From NCBI RefSeq assembly GCF_001417735.1, contig NZ_BBUZ01000035.1:62001-126000 (forward strand): a stretch of 64,000 bases of DNA, in the 5' to 3' direction. The position numbers and the translations under genes were made by a program. The notes beneath the pieces are model-generated. The model did no database searches, was not told the origin of the DNA, and saw only the letters and a list, made by a program, of their open reading frames with translations. This document shows positions 8,838 through 17,717 of this stretch, piece after piece; the stretch's first letter is position 1, and the number at the start of each line of letters is the position of its first letter. Source of the DNA: Streptomyces sp. NBRC 110028 (GTDB lineage: Bacteria; Actinomycetota; Actinomycetes; Streptomycetales; Streptomycetaceae).

Positions 8838-10081
8838 TGACCGCATCCGCACGCACCGCCCCGTCCGCCGCGGCCCGTCCCGCGCGCTCCTCCGGTGAGC
8901 TGATCCGCGCCGAGGAGTCCTCGCTCGCCCACAATTACCATCCGCTGCCGGTGGTGGTGTCCCGCGCCGAGGGCGTCTGGGTGTGGGACGTCGAGGGCCG
9001 CCGCTACCTCGACATGCTGGCGGGCTATTCGGCCCTCAACTTCGGCCACCGCCACCCGGCGCTCGTCGAGGCCGCCCACCGCCAGCTCGACCGGCTCACC
9101 CTCACCTCGCGCGCCTTCCACAACGACAAGCTCGCCGGATTCGCCGAGGGGCTGGCACGACTCACCGGCCTGGAGACGGTGCTGCCGATGAACACCGGCG
9201 CGGAGGCGGTGGAAAGCGGCATCAAGCTGGCCCGCAAATGGGCGTACGAGGTCAAGGGCGTCGCACCGGACCAGGCGACGATCGTGGTGGCCGACGGCAA
9301 CTTCCACGGCCGCACGACGACGATCGTGGGATTCTCCAGCGACCCGGTGGCCCGCGAGGGGTTCGGCCCGTTCGCCCCGGGCTTCCGCGTCGTCCCGTAC
9401 AACGATCTCGCCGCGCTGGAGGCGGCGGTCGACGAGACCACGGCCGCCGTGCTGATCGAGCCCATCCAGGGCGAGGCGGGCGTGCTCATTCCGGACGACG
9501 GCTATCTGACGGGGGTGCGTGAACTCACCCGGCGGGCCGGGGCGCTGTTCATCGCCGACGAGATCCAGTCCGGCCTGGGCCGCACCGGCACCACCCTCGC
9601 GGTCGACCACGAGGCGGTGCGGCCGGATGTGCTGCTGCTCGGCAAGGCGCTGGGCGGCGGCATCGTGCCGGTCTCCGCCGTGGTCGCCGACCGCGCGGTG
9701 ATGGGCGTGCTGCGCCCCGGCGAGCACGGCTCCACCTTCGGCGGCAATCCGCTGGCCGCCGCCGTCGGGTCGGCCGTGGTGGACCTGCTGGGCACCGGGG
9801 AGTTCCAGGCCCGCGCCGCCGAGCTGGGACGGGTGCTGGACGCCGGGCTGAGCGCGCTGCACGGCAAGGGCGTGACGGCGCACCGCTGCCGCGGTCTGTG
9901 GGCCGGGGTCGATGTGGATCCCGCGCTGGGCACCGGGCGCGAGATCGGGATGCGGCTGCTGGGCGAGGGCGTCCTGGTCAAGGACACCCACGGTTCGACG
10001 ATCCGGCTGGCACCGCCGCTGACCATCACACGGGAGGAGCTGGAGGCGTCGCTGGCGTCACTGGAGAAGGTACTCGGCTGA
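8837..10081 (+). CDS. rocD: Ornithine--oxo-acid transaminase
   Basis: This 414-residue class III aminotransferase has all core motifs: NTGAEAVESGIKLARKW, EPIQGEAGV, DEIQSGLGRTG and the PLP lysine in LGKALGGG (about residue 270). It converts ornithine and 2-oxoglutarate into glutamate-5-semialdehyde and glutamate. The ATG at 8837 overlaps the ddaH stop. An in-frame start at 8813 would run eight codons into ddaH and is less likely. A strong hairpin just downstream ends the unit. Confidence 0.92.
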   Translation: MTASARTAPSAAARPARSSGELIRAEESSLAHNYHPLPVVVSRAEGVWVWDVEGRRYLDMLAGYSALNFGHRHPALVEAAHRQLDRLTLTSRAFHNDKLAGFAEGLARLTGLETVLPMNTGAEAVESGIKLARKWAYEVKGVAPDQATIVVADGNFHGRTTTIVGFSSDPVAREGFGPFAPGFRVVPYNDLAALEAAVDETTAAVLIEPIQGEAGVLIPDDGYLTGVRELTRRAGALFIADEIQSGLGRTGTTLAVDHEAVRPDVLLLGKALGGGIVPVSAVVADRAVMGVLRPGEHGSTFGGNPLAAAVGSAVVDLLGTGEFQARAAELGRVLDAGLSALHGKGVTAHRCRGLWAGVDVDPALGTGREIGMRLLGEGVLVKDTHGSTIRLAPPLTITREELEASLASLEKVLG

Positions 10082-10096
10082 CGCGAGCCGAGGATT

Positions 10097-10138
10097 GAAG
10101 CGCCGGGCCGCATTACGTTCCATACGGCCCGGCGCTTC
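10097..10138 (+). terminator. Rho-independent-like terminator after rocD
   Basis: A perfect 14-bp inverted repeat (GAAGCGCCGGGCCG at 10097-10110 and its complement at 10125-10138) encloses a 14-nt loop 15 bp after the rocD stop. It is followed by a short T-containing stretch but no long U-tail, as is common in Streptomyces. Confidence 0.8.
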
Positions 10139-10382
10139 GTTGTGTTCAATCCGTCTCCGAGATTCTTTTCCGCACCCCGACCGAAGCCTTCGAAGCGTAG
10201 ATAACGCGCAGGTCACGGCCCTTTTATGTACGTTGTTGAGCATTCGACTGTTGCGGATCTCCCGATGTGGAACACTTCCTGTCAACTCGCTGGGAAGAGC
10301 TGGCGAAGAACATGAAGTCCTTGCAGGTCAGCATGGGTTGAGAAGGCGAGCGTGCAGGGTGCGGGAAGGAGTTGCGGCTGGA
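10139..10382. other. Leader region of the p-aminobenzoate cluster
   Basis: The stretch between the rocD terminator and the ABM monooxygenase gene is less GC-rich than its surroundings and holds no convincing gene. It should carry the promoter of the downstream operon, but I could not pick a clear -35/-10 pair. In-frame upstream starts for the next gene (for example GTG 10359) lie within it. Confidence 0.4.
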
Positions 10383-10997
10383 GTGGACACGGAACCGGTC
10401 ACGGTGACGGCCGCATACCGGGTGGACCCCGGCCGCGAAACCGAGTTCTATGGCTGGGCGATTGAGATGCTCAATGCCGCGGCACGTCTTCCGGGATATC
10501 TGGGGGGCGGCGTGATGGGCTCCGGCCGACTGTCCTCGGAATGGCATGTCATCTACCGATTCGACAGGGAAGTATCCGCACAGGGATGGGAATCCTCGCT
10601 CGAGCGCGCCCGGTTGGCGACTCGGGCCGGACCCTTCGTACAAGAAAAGGGAACCCAGCGCACCTCGGGACTGCAGAACTGGTTGAAGGGTCCGGTGCGG
10701 CCACTGCCGCCGCCCCCCAAATGGAAACTCTGGCTGGTGAACCTGGGCGCGGTGTTCCCCCCGGTCCTCATGTTCAACGTGCTGGTGATCCCGTTCCTGG
10801 ACGGCGCCAATTTCCTGCTGCGGACCCTGGCTCTGTGTCTTGGCGTGACCGCGATGGTGACCTGGCTCGTCATGCCGCGCCTGCAGCGACTCCTCAAGAA
10901 GTGGCTCTACCCGCCGCTTCAGTCGATCCGAGGACGTCACAGGCGCATGGCGATGGACGGCCCGAAGCAAGGAGGCAAATCCGGATGGAATCGCTGA
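10383..10997 (+). CDS. Antibiotic biosynthesis monooxygenase (ABM) domain protein with C-terminal membrane helices
   Basis: With the GTG at 10383 the protein has 204 residues. Residues 1-100 form a dimeric ferredoxin-like ABM domain (TVTAAYRVDPGRETEFYGWA and then GYLGGGVM). Two hydrophobic helices follow (about 118-165, including PPVLMFNVLVIPF and CLGVTAMVTWLVM), and the end is basic. ABM domains occur in cofactor-free oxygenases and in proteins of unknown function. The membrane anchor implies action at the membrane. A GGAAGGAG lies 11 bp before 10383; a GTG at 10359 is an alternative start. The 3' end overlaps the start of pabAB by 13 bp, so the two are almost certainly co-translated. Confidence 0.75.
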   Translation: MDTEPVTVTAAYRVDPGRETEFYGWAIEMLNAAARLPGYLGGGVMGSGRLSSEWHVIYRFDREVSAQGWESSLERARLATRAGPFVQEKGTQRTSGLQNWLKGPVRPLPPPPKWKLWLVNLGAVFPPVLMFNVLVIPFLDGANFLLRTLALCLGVTAMVTWLVMPRLQRLLKKWLYPPLQSIRGRHRRMAMDGPKQGGKSGWNR

Positions 10998-13204
10998 GGA
11001 CGCTCCTCGTCGATAATTACGACTCGTACACGTACAACCTCTTCCATCTGCTCACCGAGGTCAACGGTGAGGAACCGGAGGTGCTTCTCAATGACGCGCC
11101 CGAATGCGCGGACATCGACCTCTCCGAGTTCGACAACATCGTGGTCTCCCCCGGCCCCGGACATCCGGCCGACGCCCGTGACTTCGCCGGCGCCGCCCGG
11201 CTGATCGAGCGGGCCACGATTCCGGTGCTGGGCGTGTGCCTGGGCCACCAGGGCATCGCGCTCGGCGCCCAGGCACGGGTGGTGCCCGCCCCCGAGCCGC
11301 GGCACGGCCATCTCTCCCGGATCAAGCACGGCGGGCGCGGCATCTTCCGTGGTCTTCCCCAGGACTTCACGGCCGTTCGCTACCACTCGCTGTGCGTGGC
11401 CGAACCGCTGCCGCTGGGCCTGCAGGGCATCGCCTGGTCCGAGGACGGCGTCCTGATGGGGCTGCGGCACCGGGCCCGCCCGCTGTGGGGCGTGCAGTTC
11501 CACCCGGAGTCGGTGCTCACCGGATACGGCCACCGGATGTTCAGCAACTTCCGCGATCTGACCATCGAGCACGCCAACGGCGAGTCCGTGACGTCCACCG
11601 CCTCTCCCGACGAGCCCCGCAAGCCCCGCGCCCCGCGCCCGAAGAAGCCGGTGGCGGCGAGCGTCCCGGCCGCGGACGGCACGCAGGCCCGCTCGTACCG
11701 GCTGCACGCCCGCTGGCTCGCCGACGCGACCGACACCGAGGCGGCCTTCACCCGGCTGTACGCGGACGCGCCGCGGGCGTTCTGGCTGGACAGCGCGCGG
11801 ACCCAGTCCGGCGAGGCGCGCTTCTCCTTCCTCGGCGACGGACGGGGGCCGCTGGCCGAGTTCGTGGCCTACGACACCGCCACCCAGGTGTGCGAGATCG
11901 AGCGCCCCGGGCGGCCCGCCGCCACCTACGAGGGCAGCGTCTTCGACTATCTCAAGCGGGAGCTGGCGGCCCGCCGGGTCCACGCCCCCGACCTGCCCTT
12001 CGACTTCACCGGCGGCTACGTCGGCTACCTCGGCTACGAGATGAAGGCCGACTGCGGCGCCCCGGGCCGGCACGAGGCCGCCACCCCGGACGCCTGCTGG
12101 CTGTTCGCCGACCGCTTCGTCGCGGTCGACCACCAGGAGAGCGTCACCTACATCTGCTGCCTGAGCGAGGACACCGCCGACGGCCACCGCGAGGCCAAGG
12201 AGTGGCTCGACGCGACCGTGACCGTGCTCACCGGGGTCCCGGCGCAGACCGAGCCCCTGCCCGCGCCGCCGCCGCTCACCACCACGGCCGCCGTCGAACC
12301 CTGGCTGGTGCGGGACCGGGAGGCGTACCTGGCCTCGATCGAGGCGAGCCTGCGCGAGCTGCGGGCCGGGGTGAGCTACGAGGTCTGCCTCACCAACTCC
12401 GCGTGGCTGCCCGCCCCCAGCGACTCGTACACCTTCTACCGGACGCTGCGCCGCTGCAACCCGGCCCCGTACGCCGCCTATCTGCGGTTCGGCGACACGG
12501 ACGTGGCGTGCGCCTCCCCCGAGCGCTTCCTGCGCGTCACCCCGGACGGCATCGCCGAGGCCAAGCCGATCAAGGGCACGGCGCCGCGTTCGGGGGACGC
12601 CGACAAGGACGCCCGGGCGCTGGCCGCCCTCGCCACCAGCACCAAGCCCCGGGCCGAGAACCTGATGATCGTCGACCTGCTCCGCAACGACCTGGGACGG
12701 GTGTGCAAGCCGGGCAGTGTCTATGTGCCGCGGCTGATGAACACCGAGTCGTACGCCACCGTGCACCAGCTGGTGTCCACCGTGCGCGGCCGGCTGCGCC
12801 AGGACACCAGCACCGTGGACTGCGTACGGGCCTGCTTCCCCGGCGGCTCGATGACCGGCGCCCCCAAGCTGCGCACCATGGAGATCATCGACGCGCTGGA
12901 GACCGAGGCCCGCGGCGTGTACTCCGGCGTCCTCGGCTTCCTCAGCTGCAACGGCGCGGCCGACCTCAGCATCGTGATCCGCACCGCGGTGTTCACCGGC
13001 GGCCGGATGCACATCGGGGCGGGCGGCGCCATCGTCCTCGACTCCGACCCGGCCGAGGAGTACGAGGAGATGCTGCTGAAGACCGCGGCGACGATGCGCG
13101 CGTACGACGACTCGGAACAGCGGCCCGCCGGTGAACTGGACGACCTGTTGGTGGCGGCGGCCCCGTCGCTGCCGGACTCCCCCGCGAAGGAGCTGGAACG
13201 GTGA
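10985..13204 (+). CDS. pabAB: Fused aminodeoxychorismate synthase (glutaminase plus chorismate-binding domains)
   Basis: The protein has 739 residues and starts at an ATG preceded by AAGGAGG. Residues 1-195 are a class I glutamine amidotransferase with the nucleophile in GVCLGHQG (Cys about 85) and the His/Glu of QFHPES (about 173-175). A basic Pro-rich linker follows, then a chorismate-binding domain (about 235-720) with CASPERFLRV, DLLRNDLGRV and FPGGSMTGAPK. The motif PIKGT (Lys about 530) is the form found in aminodeoxychorismate synthases, where anthranilate synthases have PIAGT. It therefore makes 4-amino-4-deoxychorismate from chorismate and glutamine. Such fusions typically supply p-aminobenzoate for secondary metabolism. 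The last codons overlap the next gene (GTGA). Confidence 0.93.
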   Translation: MESLRTLLVDNYDSYTYNLFHLLTEVNGEEPEVLLNDAPECADIDLSEFDNIVVSPGPGHPADARDFAGAARLIERATIPVLGVCLGHQGIALGAQARVVPAPEPRHGHLSRIKHGGRGIFRGLPQDFTAVRYHSLCVAEPLPLGLQGIAWSEDGVLMGLRHRARPLWGVQFHPESVLTGYGHRMFSNFRDLTIEHANGESVTSTASPDEPRKPRAPRPKKPVAASVPAADGTQARSYRLHARWLADATDTEAAFTRLYADAPRAFWLDSARTQSGEARFSFLGDGRGPLAEFVAYDTATQVCEIERPGRPAATYEGSVFDYLKRELAARRVHAPDLPFDFTGGYVGYLGYEMKADCGAPGRHEAATPDACWLFADRFVAVDHQESVTYICCLSEDTADGHREAKEWLDATVTVLTGVPAQTEPLPAPPPLTTTAAVEPWLVRDREAYLASIEASLRELRAGVSYEVCLTNSAWLPAPSDSYTFYRTLRRCNPAPYAAYLRFGDTDVACASPERFLRVTPDGIAEAKPIKGTAPRSGDADKDARALAALATSTKPRAENLMIVDLLRNDLGRVCKPGSVYVPRLMNTESYATVHQLVSTVRGRLRQDTSTVDCVRACFPGGSMTGAPKLRTMEIIDALETEARGVYSGVLGFLSCNGAADLSIVIRTAVFTGGRMHIGAGGAIVLDSDPAEEYEEMLLKTAATMRAYDDSEQRPAGELDDLLVAAAPSLPDSPAKELER

Positions 13205-14796
13205 CCACTCTCCCGGACTCCGCCCTGTCGGACCCGTCGCTCGCCGCCTCGGGGCTGCCGCTGTCCGCCCCGTCGGTCTTCGTACCGTCGGTGTCCGCCA
13301 ACGTGGCCGCGCATCTGGCGGCGCTCGCCGACCGGTGCGGCTGGTCGGGCCGCCCCGCCTTCCTGGAGGCGCACCGGATCTGGACCCACGGCGAGGTCCA
13401 CGACCGTGCCGCGCGCGCCGCCACCGTACTGGCCGGCCGCGGGGTGGGGGCCGGGGACCGGGTGCTGATGGCGCTGCCCGACGGCATCATGTGGGTGGCC
13501 ACGTTCCTGGCCACCGCCCGGCTGGGCGCGACGGCGGTGCTGGTCAACCCCGGGCTCACCGCCGACGACCACCGCTTCATGGCCGAGGACTCACGGGCCG
13601 CGCTGTGTGTCTCGGGGCCCGATCTCCAGGACCACTTCGACACCGCCCGCTGGCTCGGCGCGGACCAGCTGTCGGCCCTGACGGACCCGGACGGCGTCGA
13701 CGCCGCGGCCGCGGCGCGGGAGGCGGAGCCGGTGACGGCCGACGCCCCGCTGTACGTCCAGTACACCTCGGGGACCACCGGCCGCCCGAAGGCGGTGACC
13801 CACACCCACGGCCATGTCGCGGCGTACTACGACCTGGTGGGGCGGGAGGTGCTGGACATCGGCCCGGACGACGTGACGTTCTCGGTGTCCAAGCTGTTCT
13901 ACGCCTACGGGTTCGGGAACGCCTTCGTCTTCCCGCTGTTCTCGGGGTCGTCCGCGGTGCTGAGCGCGCAGCGCCCCGGGCCCGGCCTCACCGACGACCT
14001 GGTGGCCCGGCACCGGGTGACCCTGCTGTACTCGGTGCCGTCCGCGTACGCCGCCCTGGTGGACGAGCGCGGCACCGGCCACACCTCCTGCTTCGCCTCG
14101 GTGCGCGCGGCCGTCAGCGCGGGCGAGAGCCTGCCCCAGGGCTTGAGGGACCGGGTCGCCGAGATGCTGGGCGCCCCGGTCCTGGAGCAGATCGGCTCCA
14201 CCGAGGCGGGCCACGCCTTCTGCGCGAACACCGTCTGGGAGAACGCCCCTGGCACCCTGGGCCGCCCGGTGCCGCGCTTCGAGATGGAGCTGCGGGACAG
14301 CGGCGGCACGGTGGTGGAGGCCGCCGCCGACGCGGCGGCCGAGGGCGAGCTGTGGGTGCGCGGGCCGACGGTGGCCTCCGTCCGCCCCGCGGACGACGGC
14401 TGGCTCGCCACCCGGGACCGGGCCCGGCGCAACCCGGACGGCACGTACCAGCACCTGGGCCGGGTCGACGACCTGGAGATGGTCGGCGGGATCACCGTGT
14501 CCCCGCTGGAGGTCGAGGAGGTGCTGCGGCACCACCCGTCCGTGCGGGAGGTGGCGGTGGCCGCCGTCCCCGACAGCCGCGGCGCGACCCGGCTGCACGC
14601 CTTCGTGGTGCCGGCCGCGCCCGTGGCCGGTGGCCGGACGGTCGACGAACAGGCCCTGTCGGCCGATCTGATCGCGCTGGCCCGGAAGCGGCTCGCCGCG
14701 TTCAAGGCGCCGCGCACGGTGCGGGTGGTGGCATCCCTGCCCCGGACGCAGACCGGCAAGCTGCGGCGCCATGTCGTACGGACCGGCGCCTGGTGA
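13201..14796 (+). CDS. Benzoate-CoA ligase family enzyme, probably aminobenzoate-activating
   Basis: This 531-residue ANL-superfamily ligase starts at GTG 13201, overlapping the pabAB stop. The phosphate loop YTSGTTGRPKAVTHTHGH begins near residue 188. GSTEAGHAF and GRVDDLEMVGG follow, and the C-terminal catalytic Lys is in TQTGKLRR (about 520). The stretch SKLFYAYGFGNAFVFPLFSG is characteristic of benzoate and hydroxybenzoate CoA ligases. Sitting directly after an aminodeoxychorismate synthase, it most likely turns p-aminobenzoate into its CoA thioester or loads it on a carrier. The substrate is inferred from context. Confidence 0.85.
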   Translation: MTTLPDSALSDPSLAASGLPLSAPSVFVPSVSANVAAHLAALADRCGWSGRPAFLEAHRIWTHGEVHDRAARAATVLAGRGVGAGDRVLMALPDGIMWVATFLATARLGATAVLVNPGLTADDHRFMAEDSRAALCVSGPDLQDHFDTARWLGADQLSALTDPDGVDAAAAAREAEPVTADAPLYVQYTSGTTGRPKAVTHTHGHVAAYYDLVGREVLDIGPDDVTFSVSKLFYAYGFGNAFVFPLFSGSSAVLSAQRPGPGLTDDLVARHRVTLLYSVPSAYAALVDERGTGHTSCFASVRAAVSAGESLPQGLRDRVAEMLGAPVLEQIGSTEAGHAFCANTVWENAPGTLGRPVPRFEMELRDSGGTVVEAAADAAAEGELWVRGPTVASVRPADDGWLATRDRARRNPDGTYQHLGRVDDLEMVGGITVSPLEVEEVLRHHPSVREVAVAAVPDSRGATRLHAFVVPAAPVAGGRTVDEQALSADLIALARKRLAAFKAPRTVRVVASLPRTQTGKLRRHVVRTGAW

Positions 14797-14873
14797 CCGG
14801 CCGCGCCCCCGCCGGCCCTCACCTCGCCCCCGCGCGCACCCTCGTGAACGATTCCGAACGGTAGGTACTGCAT

Positions 14874-16469
14874 ATGTTGGAGCGGCTACTCCCCGAGCGC
14901 GGGTTCTACCTCGGGCTGATGTTCCAGGAGGCCGCGGCCCGCCACGGCAGGGTCCGGGTGACGCTCGACCGGCCGCTGGACGTCGCGCCGGAGGCCGGTA
15001 CGGACCTCGGGTACACCGATCTGGCGGATCTGGTCGACGATCTGGCCGCCCGGCTGTGGTCGGCGGGGGTGCGGCCGAGCGAGCACGTGGCGATCCACAA
15101 GAGCGACAACGTCGACATCGTGCTGCTGGCCTGCGCCGCCTCCCGGATCGGCGCGGTGCCCGCGCTGCTGTCGCCCTCGCTGAGCGGCGGGGTGGCCGCG
15201 GTGCTGCTCGACCGGCTGCACGCGCCGTGGCTGATCACCGACCGGGCCGCGCTGGAATCCACCCTGAGCGGTCTGGACACCGGGCTCGCCCGGGGCGTGC
15301 TCACCGTGGACGAGGCGCCCGGGAACGGGCACGCGGTCCCGCTCGCCGAGTACGCCGGGGTGCCGCGCCGCGCGCCCATCCGGCTCCACCCGCGCGAACC
15401 CGCCCTGATCACGCACAGCTCGGGCACCACCGGCATCCCCAAGCTGGCGGTGCACTGCGCGCACACCATGTGGAACCGGCTGGTACCGCAGCAGGCGCTG
15501 GGCCGGGCCACCCGCGGCGAGTCCGCCGCGCTGCACATGTCGTTCGTGCACTCCCGCTTCTACCACCTGCTGGGCGTGCTGCTGCACTTCGGCAGTCCGC
15601 TGCTGCTCCTCCTCGACCCCGACCCGGCCCATGCGGGCCCGCTGCTGGCGAAGTACCGGCCCGGCATCGTGGAGACCCACCCCAACACCTTCGTGCTGTG
15701 GGAGGACCTGGCCGACGCGCCCGGAGCGCCGCTGGCCAACGTACGGGCGTACGGCTCCACCTTCGACGCCATCCACCCGCGCACCGTGCAGCGGCTCCTC
15801 GGCGCGTCCCGCCGCCGCGACCCGCGGCTGGTGCAGCTGTACGGGCAGAGCGAGACCGGGCCGATCGCCTTCGGCTGGTACACCCGGCGCGGCGCGGACC
15901 GGGTGCAGGGGCGGCGGGTGGGGACCCAGATCCCCGGGTTCACCCGGATCCGGGTGGTGGACGAGCGGGGCCGGACGTGTCCGCCGGGCAAGCCCGGGGC
16001 CATCGAGGCCCGCACCCGCGGCCGGATCCTCACCTATCTCGGCGCCCCCGACCAATACGCCCGCCAGGTCGACCGGGGCTGGTGGCGGATGGGCGACATG
16101 GGCTACCGCGACCGCTGGGGAGCGCTGTATCTGCTGGACCGCGAGGTCGACCAGAACAGCACCGTGGACTCCAATCTGGAGGTCGAGGACGAGTTGCTGT
16201 CCCGGGTCACCGAACTCCGCGAGGTGATCATCGTCCACGGTCCCGCCCTGGAGCCGGTGCCGGTGGTGTGCACCCGCGGGGACGAGCCGCTGGACGCCGA
16301 CCGCTGGCGACTGGCCACCTCGGACCTGCCGACGCTGGCCGATCCGGTGCAGTGCCGCTTCGAGGACCTGCCGCGCACGAGCACCTGGAAGGTCAAGCGG
16401 CTGGAGATCAGCCGGCTGCTGGCCGAAGGCGAACTGCCCACGCTGTCCACGGCCCGGGCCCATGGCTGA
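14874..16469 (+). CDS. Second class I adenylate-forming enzyme (acyl-CoA synthetase-like)
   Basis: The protein has 531 residues and starts at ATG 14874 with only a weak TAGGT upstream. Adenylation motifs are present: THSSGTTGIPKLAVH, YGQSETGP, then WRMGDMGYRDRWGALYLLDRE and a C-terminal Lys in TSTWKVKRLEI. The usual G-R-x-D-D hinge reads DREVDQNS, so the C-terminal domain is divergent. The substrate is unknown. It could activate a second acid to be joined to the aminobenzoate unit, or carry out an amide-forming or other AMP-dependent step. Its stop lies inside the start of the next gene, which supports co-expression. Confidence 0.82.
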   Translation: MLERLLPERGFYLGLMFQEAAARHGRVRVTLDRPLDVAPEAGTDLGYTDLADLVDDLAARLWSAGVRPSEHVAIHKSDNVDIVLLACAASRIGAVPALLSPSLSGGVAAVLLDRLHAPWLITDRAALESTLSGLDTGLARGVLTVDEAPGNGHAVPLAEYAGVPRRAPIRLHPREPALITHSSGTTGIPKLAVHCAHTMWNRLVPQQALGRATRGESAALHMSFVHSRFYHLLGVLLHFGSPLLLLLDPDPAHAGPLLAKYRPGIVETHPNTFVLWEDLADAPGAPLANVRAYGSTFDAIHPRTVQRLLGASRRRDPRLVQLYGQSETGPIAFGWYTRRGADRVQGRRVGTQIPGFTRIRVVDERGRTCPPGKPGAIEARTRGRILTYLGAPDQYARQVDRGWWRMGDMGYRDRWGALYLLDREVDQNSTVDSNLEVEDELLSRVTELREVIIVHGPALEPVPVVCTRGDEPLDADRWRLATSDLPTLADPVQCRFEDLPRTSTWKVKRLEISRLLAEGELPTLSTARAHG

Positions 16470-17697
16470 CCCGGCGGCGATCGCGCGGCCGGTCCTGGTG
16501 GTGGGTGCCGGGCCGGTCGGGATGACGGCGGCGCTCGGCTTGCGCGCCCGCGGACTGCCGGTCACCGTACTGGAGTCGGGGCCGAAGGACCGGGTGCGGC
16601 CCGGGAGCCGCGCGCTGTTCGTGCACCGGCAGTCGCTGCGGCTGCTGGAGCGGGCCCGCCCCGGGCTCGGGCAGCGCGTCGCGGCGTACGGCACGACCTG
16701 GCGGACCCGGCGCACCCTCTACCGCGGGCGCCAGGTGTTCGCGCAGACCCATCCGGAGTCCTCCGGCAACGGCGGCGGTGGGGAGAAGCTGCCCGCCTTC
16801 GCGAGCCTGCGCCAGGTGGACACCGAGCGGTTCCTGTACGAGGCGTGCCTGGACGCGGGCGTGGACTTCCGCTTCGACGCGGAGGTGACCGGGGCCCGGG
16901 CCAGCGGCACCGGGGTGGAGGTGACCTCGGCGGACGGCGGCGGCTGGACAGCCGGCCATGTGATCGCCGCCGACGGGGCCCGCTCCGGGGTGCGCAAGGC
17001 CCTGGGCATCCCGCTGGAGGGCACCCGTTCCGAGGGCTATCACGTGGTGGTGGACGTGGCGGATCCGGCGGGCGCCGTGATGCCCGTCGAGCGGGTCTTC
17101 CACTACGAACACCCCGGCACCGGCGGCCGCACCGTGCTGCGGGTGCCGTTCACCGGCGGCTTCCAGATCGACCTGCAGTGCCGGGCGGACGACCCGCCGG
17201 GCACGTACGACACCGAGCGTGCGGTGCGGCGCTGGCTGCCCCGGCTGGTGGGCGAGGACTGCGCGCACCAGGTGCTGTGGGTGTCCCGGTACCACTTCCT
17301 GCGCAAGGTCGCCTCGGCGTTCACCGACCCGACCGGGCGGGTGCTGCTGGTGGGCGAGGCGGCCCATCTGTTCCCGCCCTTCGGGGCGCGCGGGATGAAC
17401 AGCGGGATCGCGGACGCGGTCGCGGCGGCCGACGCCATATCGGTGGCATGCTCCGATCCGTCGCGGGCACCCGTGGCCATCGGTGAGTTCGCTTCCACCC
17501 GCCGTCGTGCCGCGCTGTTCAACAGCGTGGCCGCGGGGGCGGCCCTGGACCATATGCGGCCCCGGCGCTGGGGGCGGGTGACCCAACGCGCGGCGGCCAC
17601 GCTGGCCCCGGTGGTCCCCCGGTGCGGCGCGTGGCTGGAGCATGCCCCGTACGGCCCCCGCGGCGGCCCGATGGCCGACGCGGCGCGGAAGTACTGA
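16462..17697 (+). CDS. FAD-dependent aromatic monooxygenase (PHBH/UbiH-like)
   Basis: The protein has 411 residues; its ATG overlaps the upstream stop by 8 bp. The N-terminal GAGPVGMTAALGLRARG binds the FAD ADP moiety, followed by IAADGARSGVRKALGI (DG motif) and LLVGEAAHLFPPFGARGMNSGI. In that third motif the usual GDAAH reads GEAAH, a conservative but noticeable change. Such enzymes hydroxylate aromatic rings using NAD(P)H and oxygen. In this operon the ring is probably an aminobenzoate derivative. Decarboxylative hydroxylation is one possibility, but that is inference. Confidence 0.88.
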   Translation: MADPAAIARPVLVVGAGPVGMTAALGLRARGLPVTVLESGPKDRVRPGSRALFVHRQSLRLLERARPGLGQRVAAYGTTWRTRRTLYRGRQVFAQTHPESSGNGGGGEKLPAFASLRQVDTERFLYEACLDAGVDFRFDAEVTGARASGTGVEVTSADGGGWTAGHVIAADGARSGVRKALGIPLEGTRSEGYHVVVDVADPAGAVMPVERVFHYEHPGTGGRTVLRVPFTGGFQIDLQCRADDPPGTYDTERAVRRWLPRLVGEDCAHQVLWVSRYHFLRKVASAFTDPTGRVLLVGEAAHLFPPFGARGMNSGIADAVAAADAISVACSDPSRAPVAIGEFASTRRRAALFNSVAAGAALDHMRPRRWGRVTQRAAATLAPVVPRCGAWLEHAPYGPRGGPMADAARKY

Positions 17698-17717
17698 CGG
17701 TGGAGGGGAACGAAGGC

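Noticed and set aside
10937..13012. 691-codon minus-strand frame opposite pabAB
   Set aside because: Composition is dominated by Gly, Val, Arg and Ala without motifs; the plus frame holds all aminodeoxychorismate synthase motifs.
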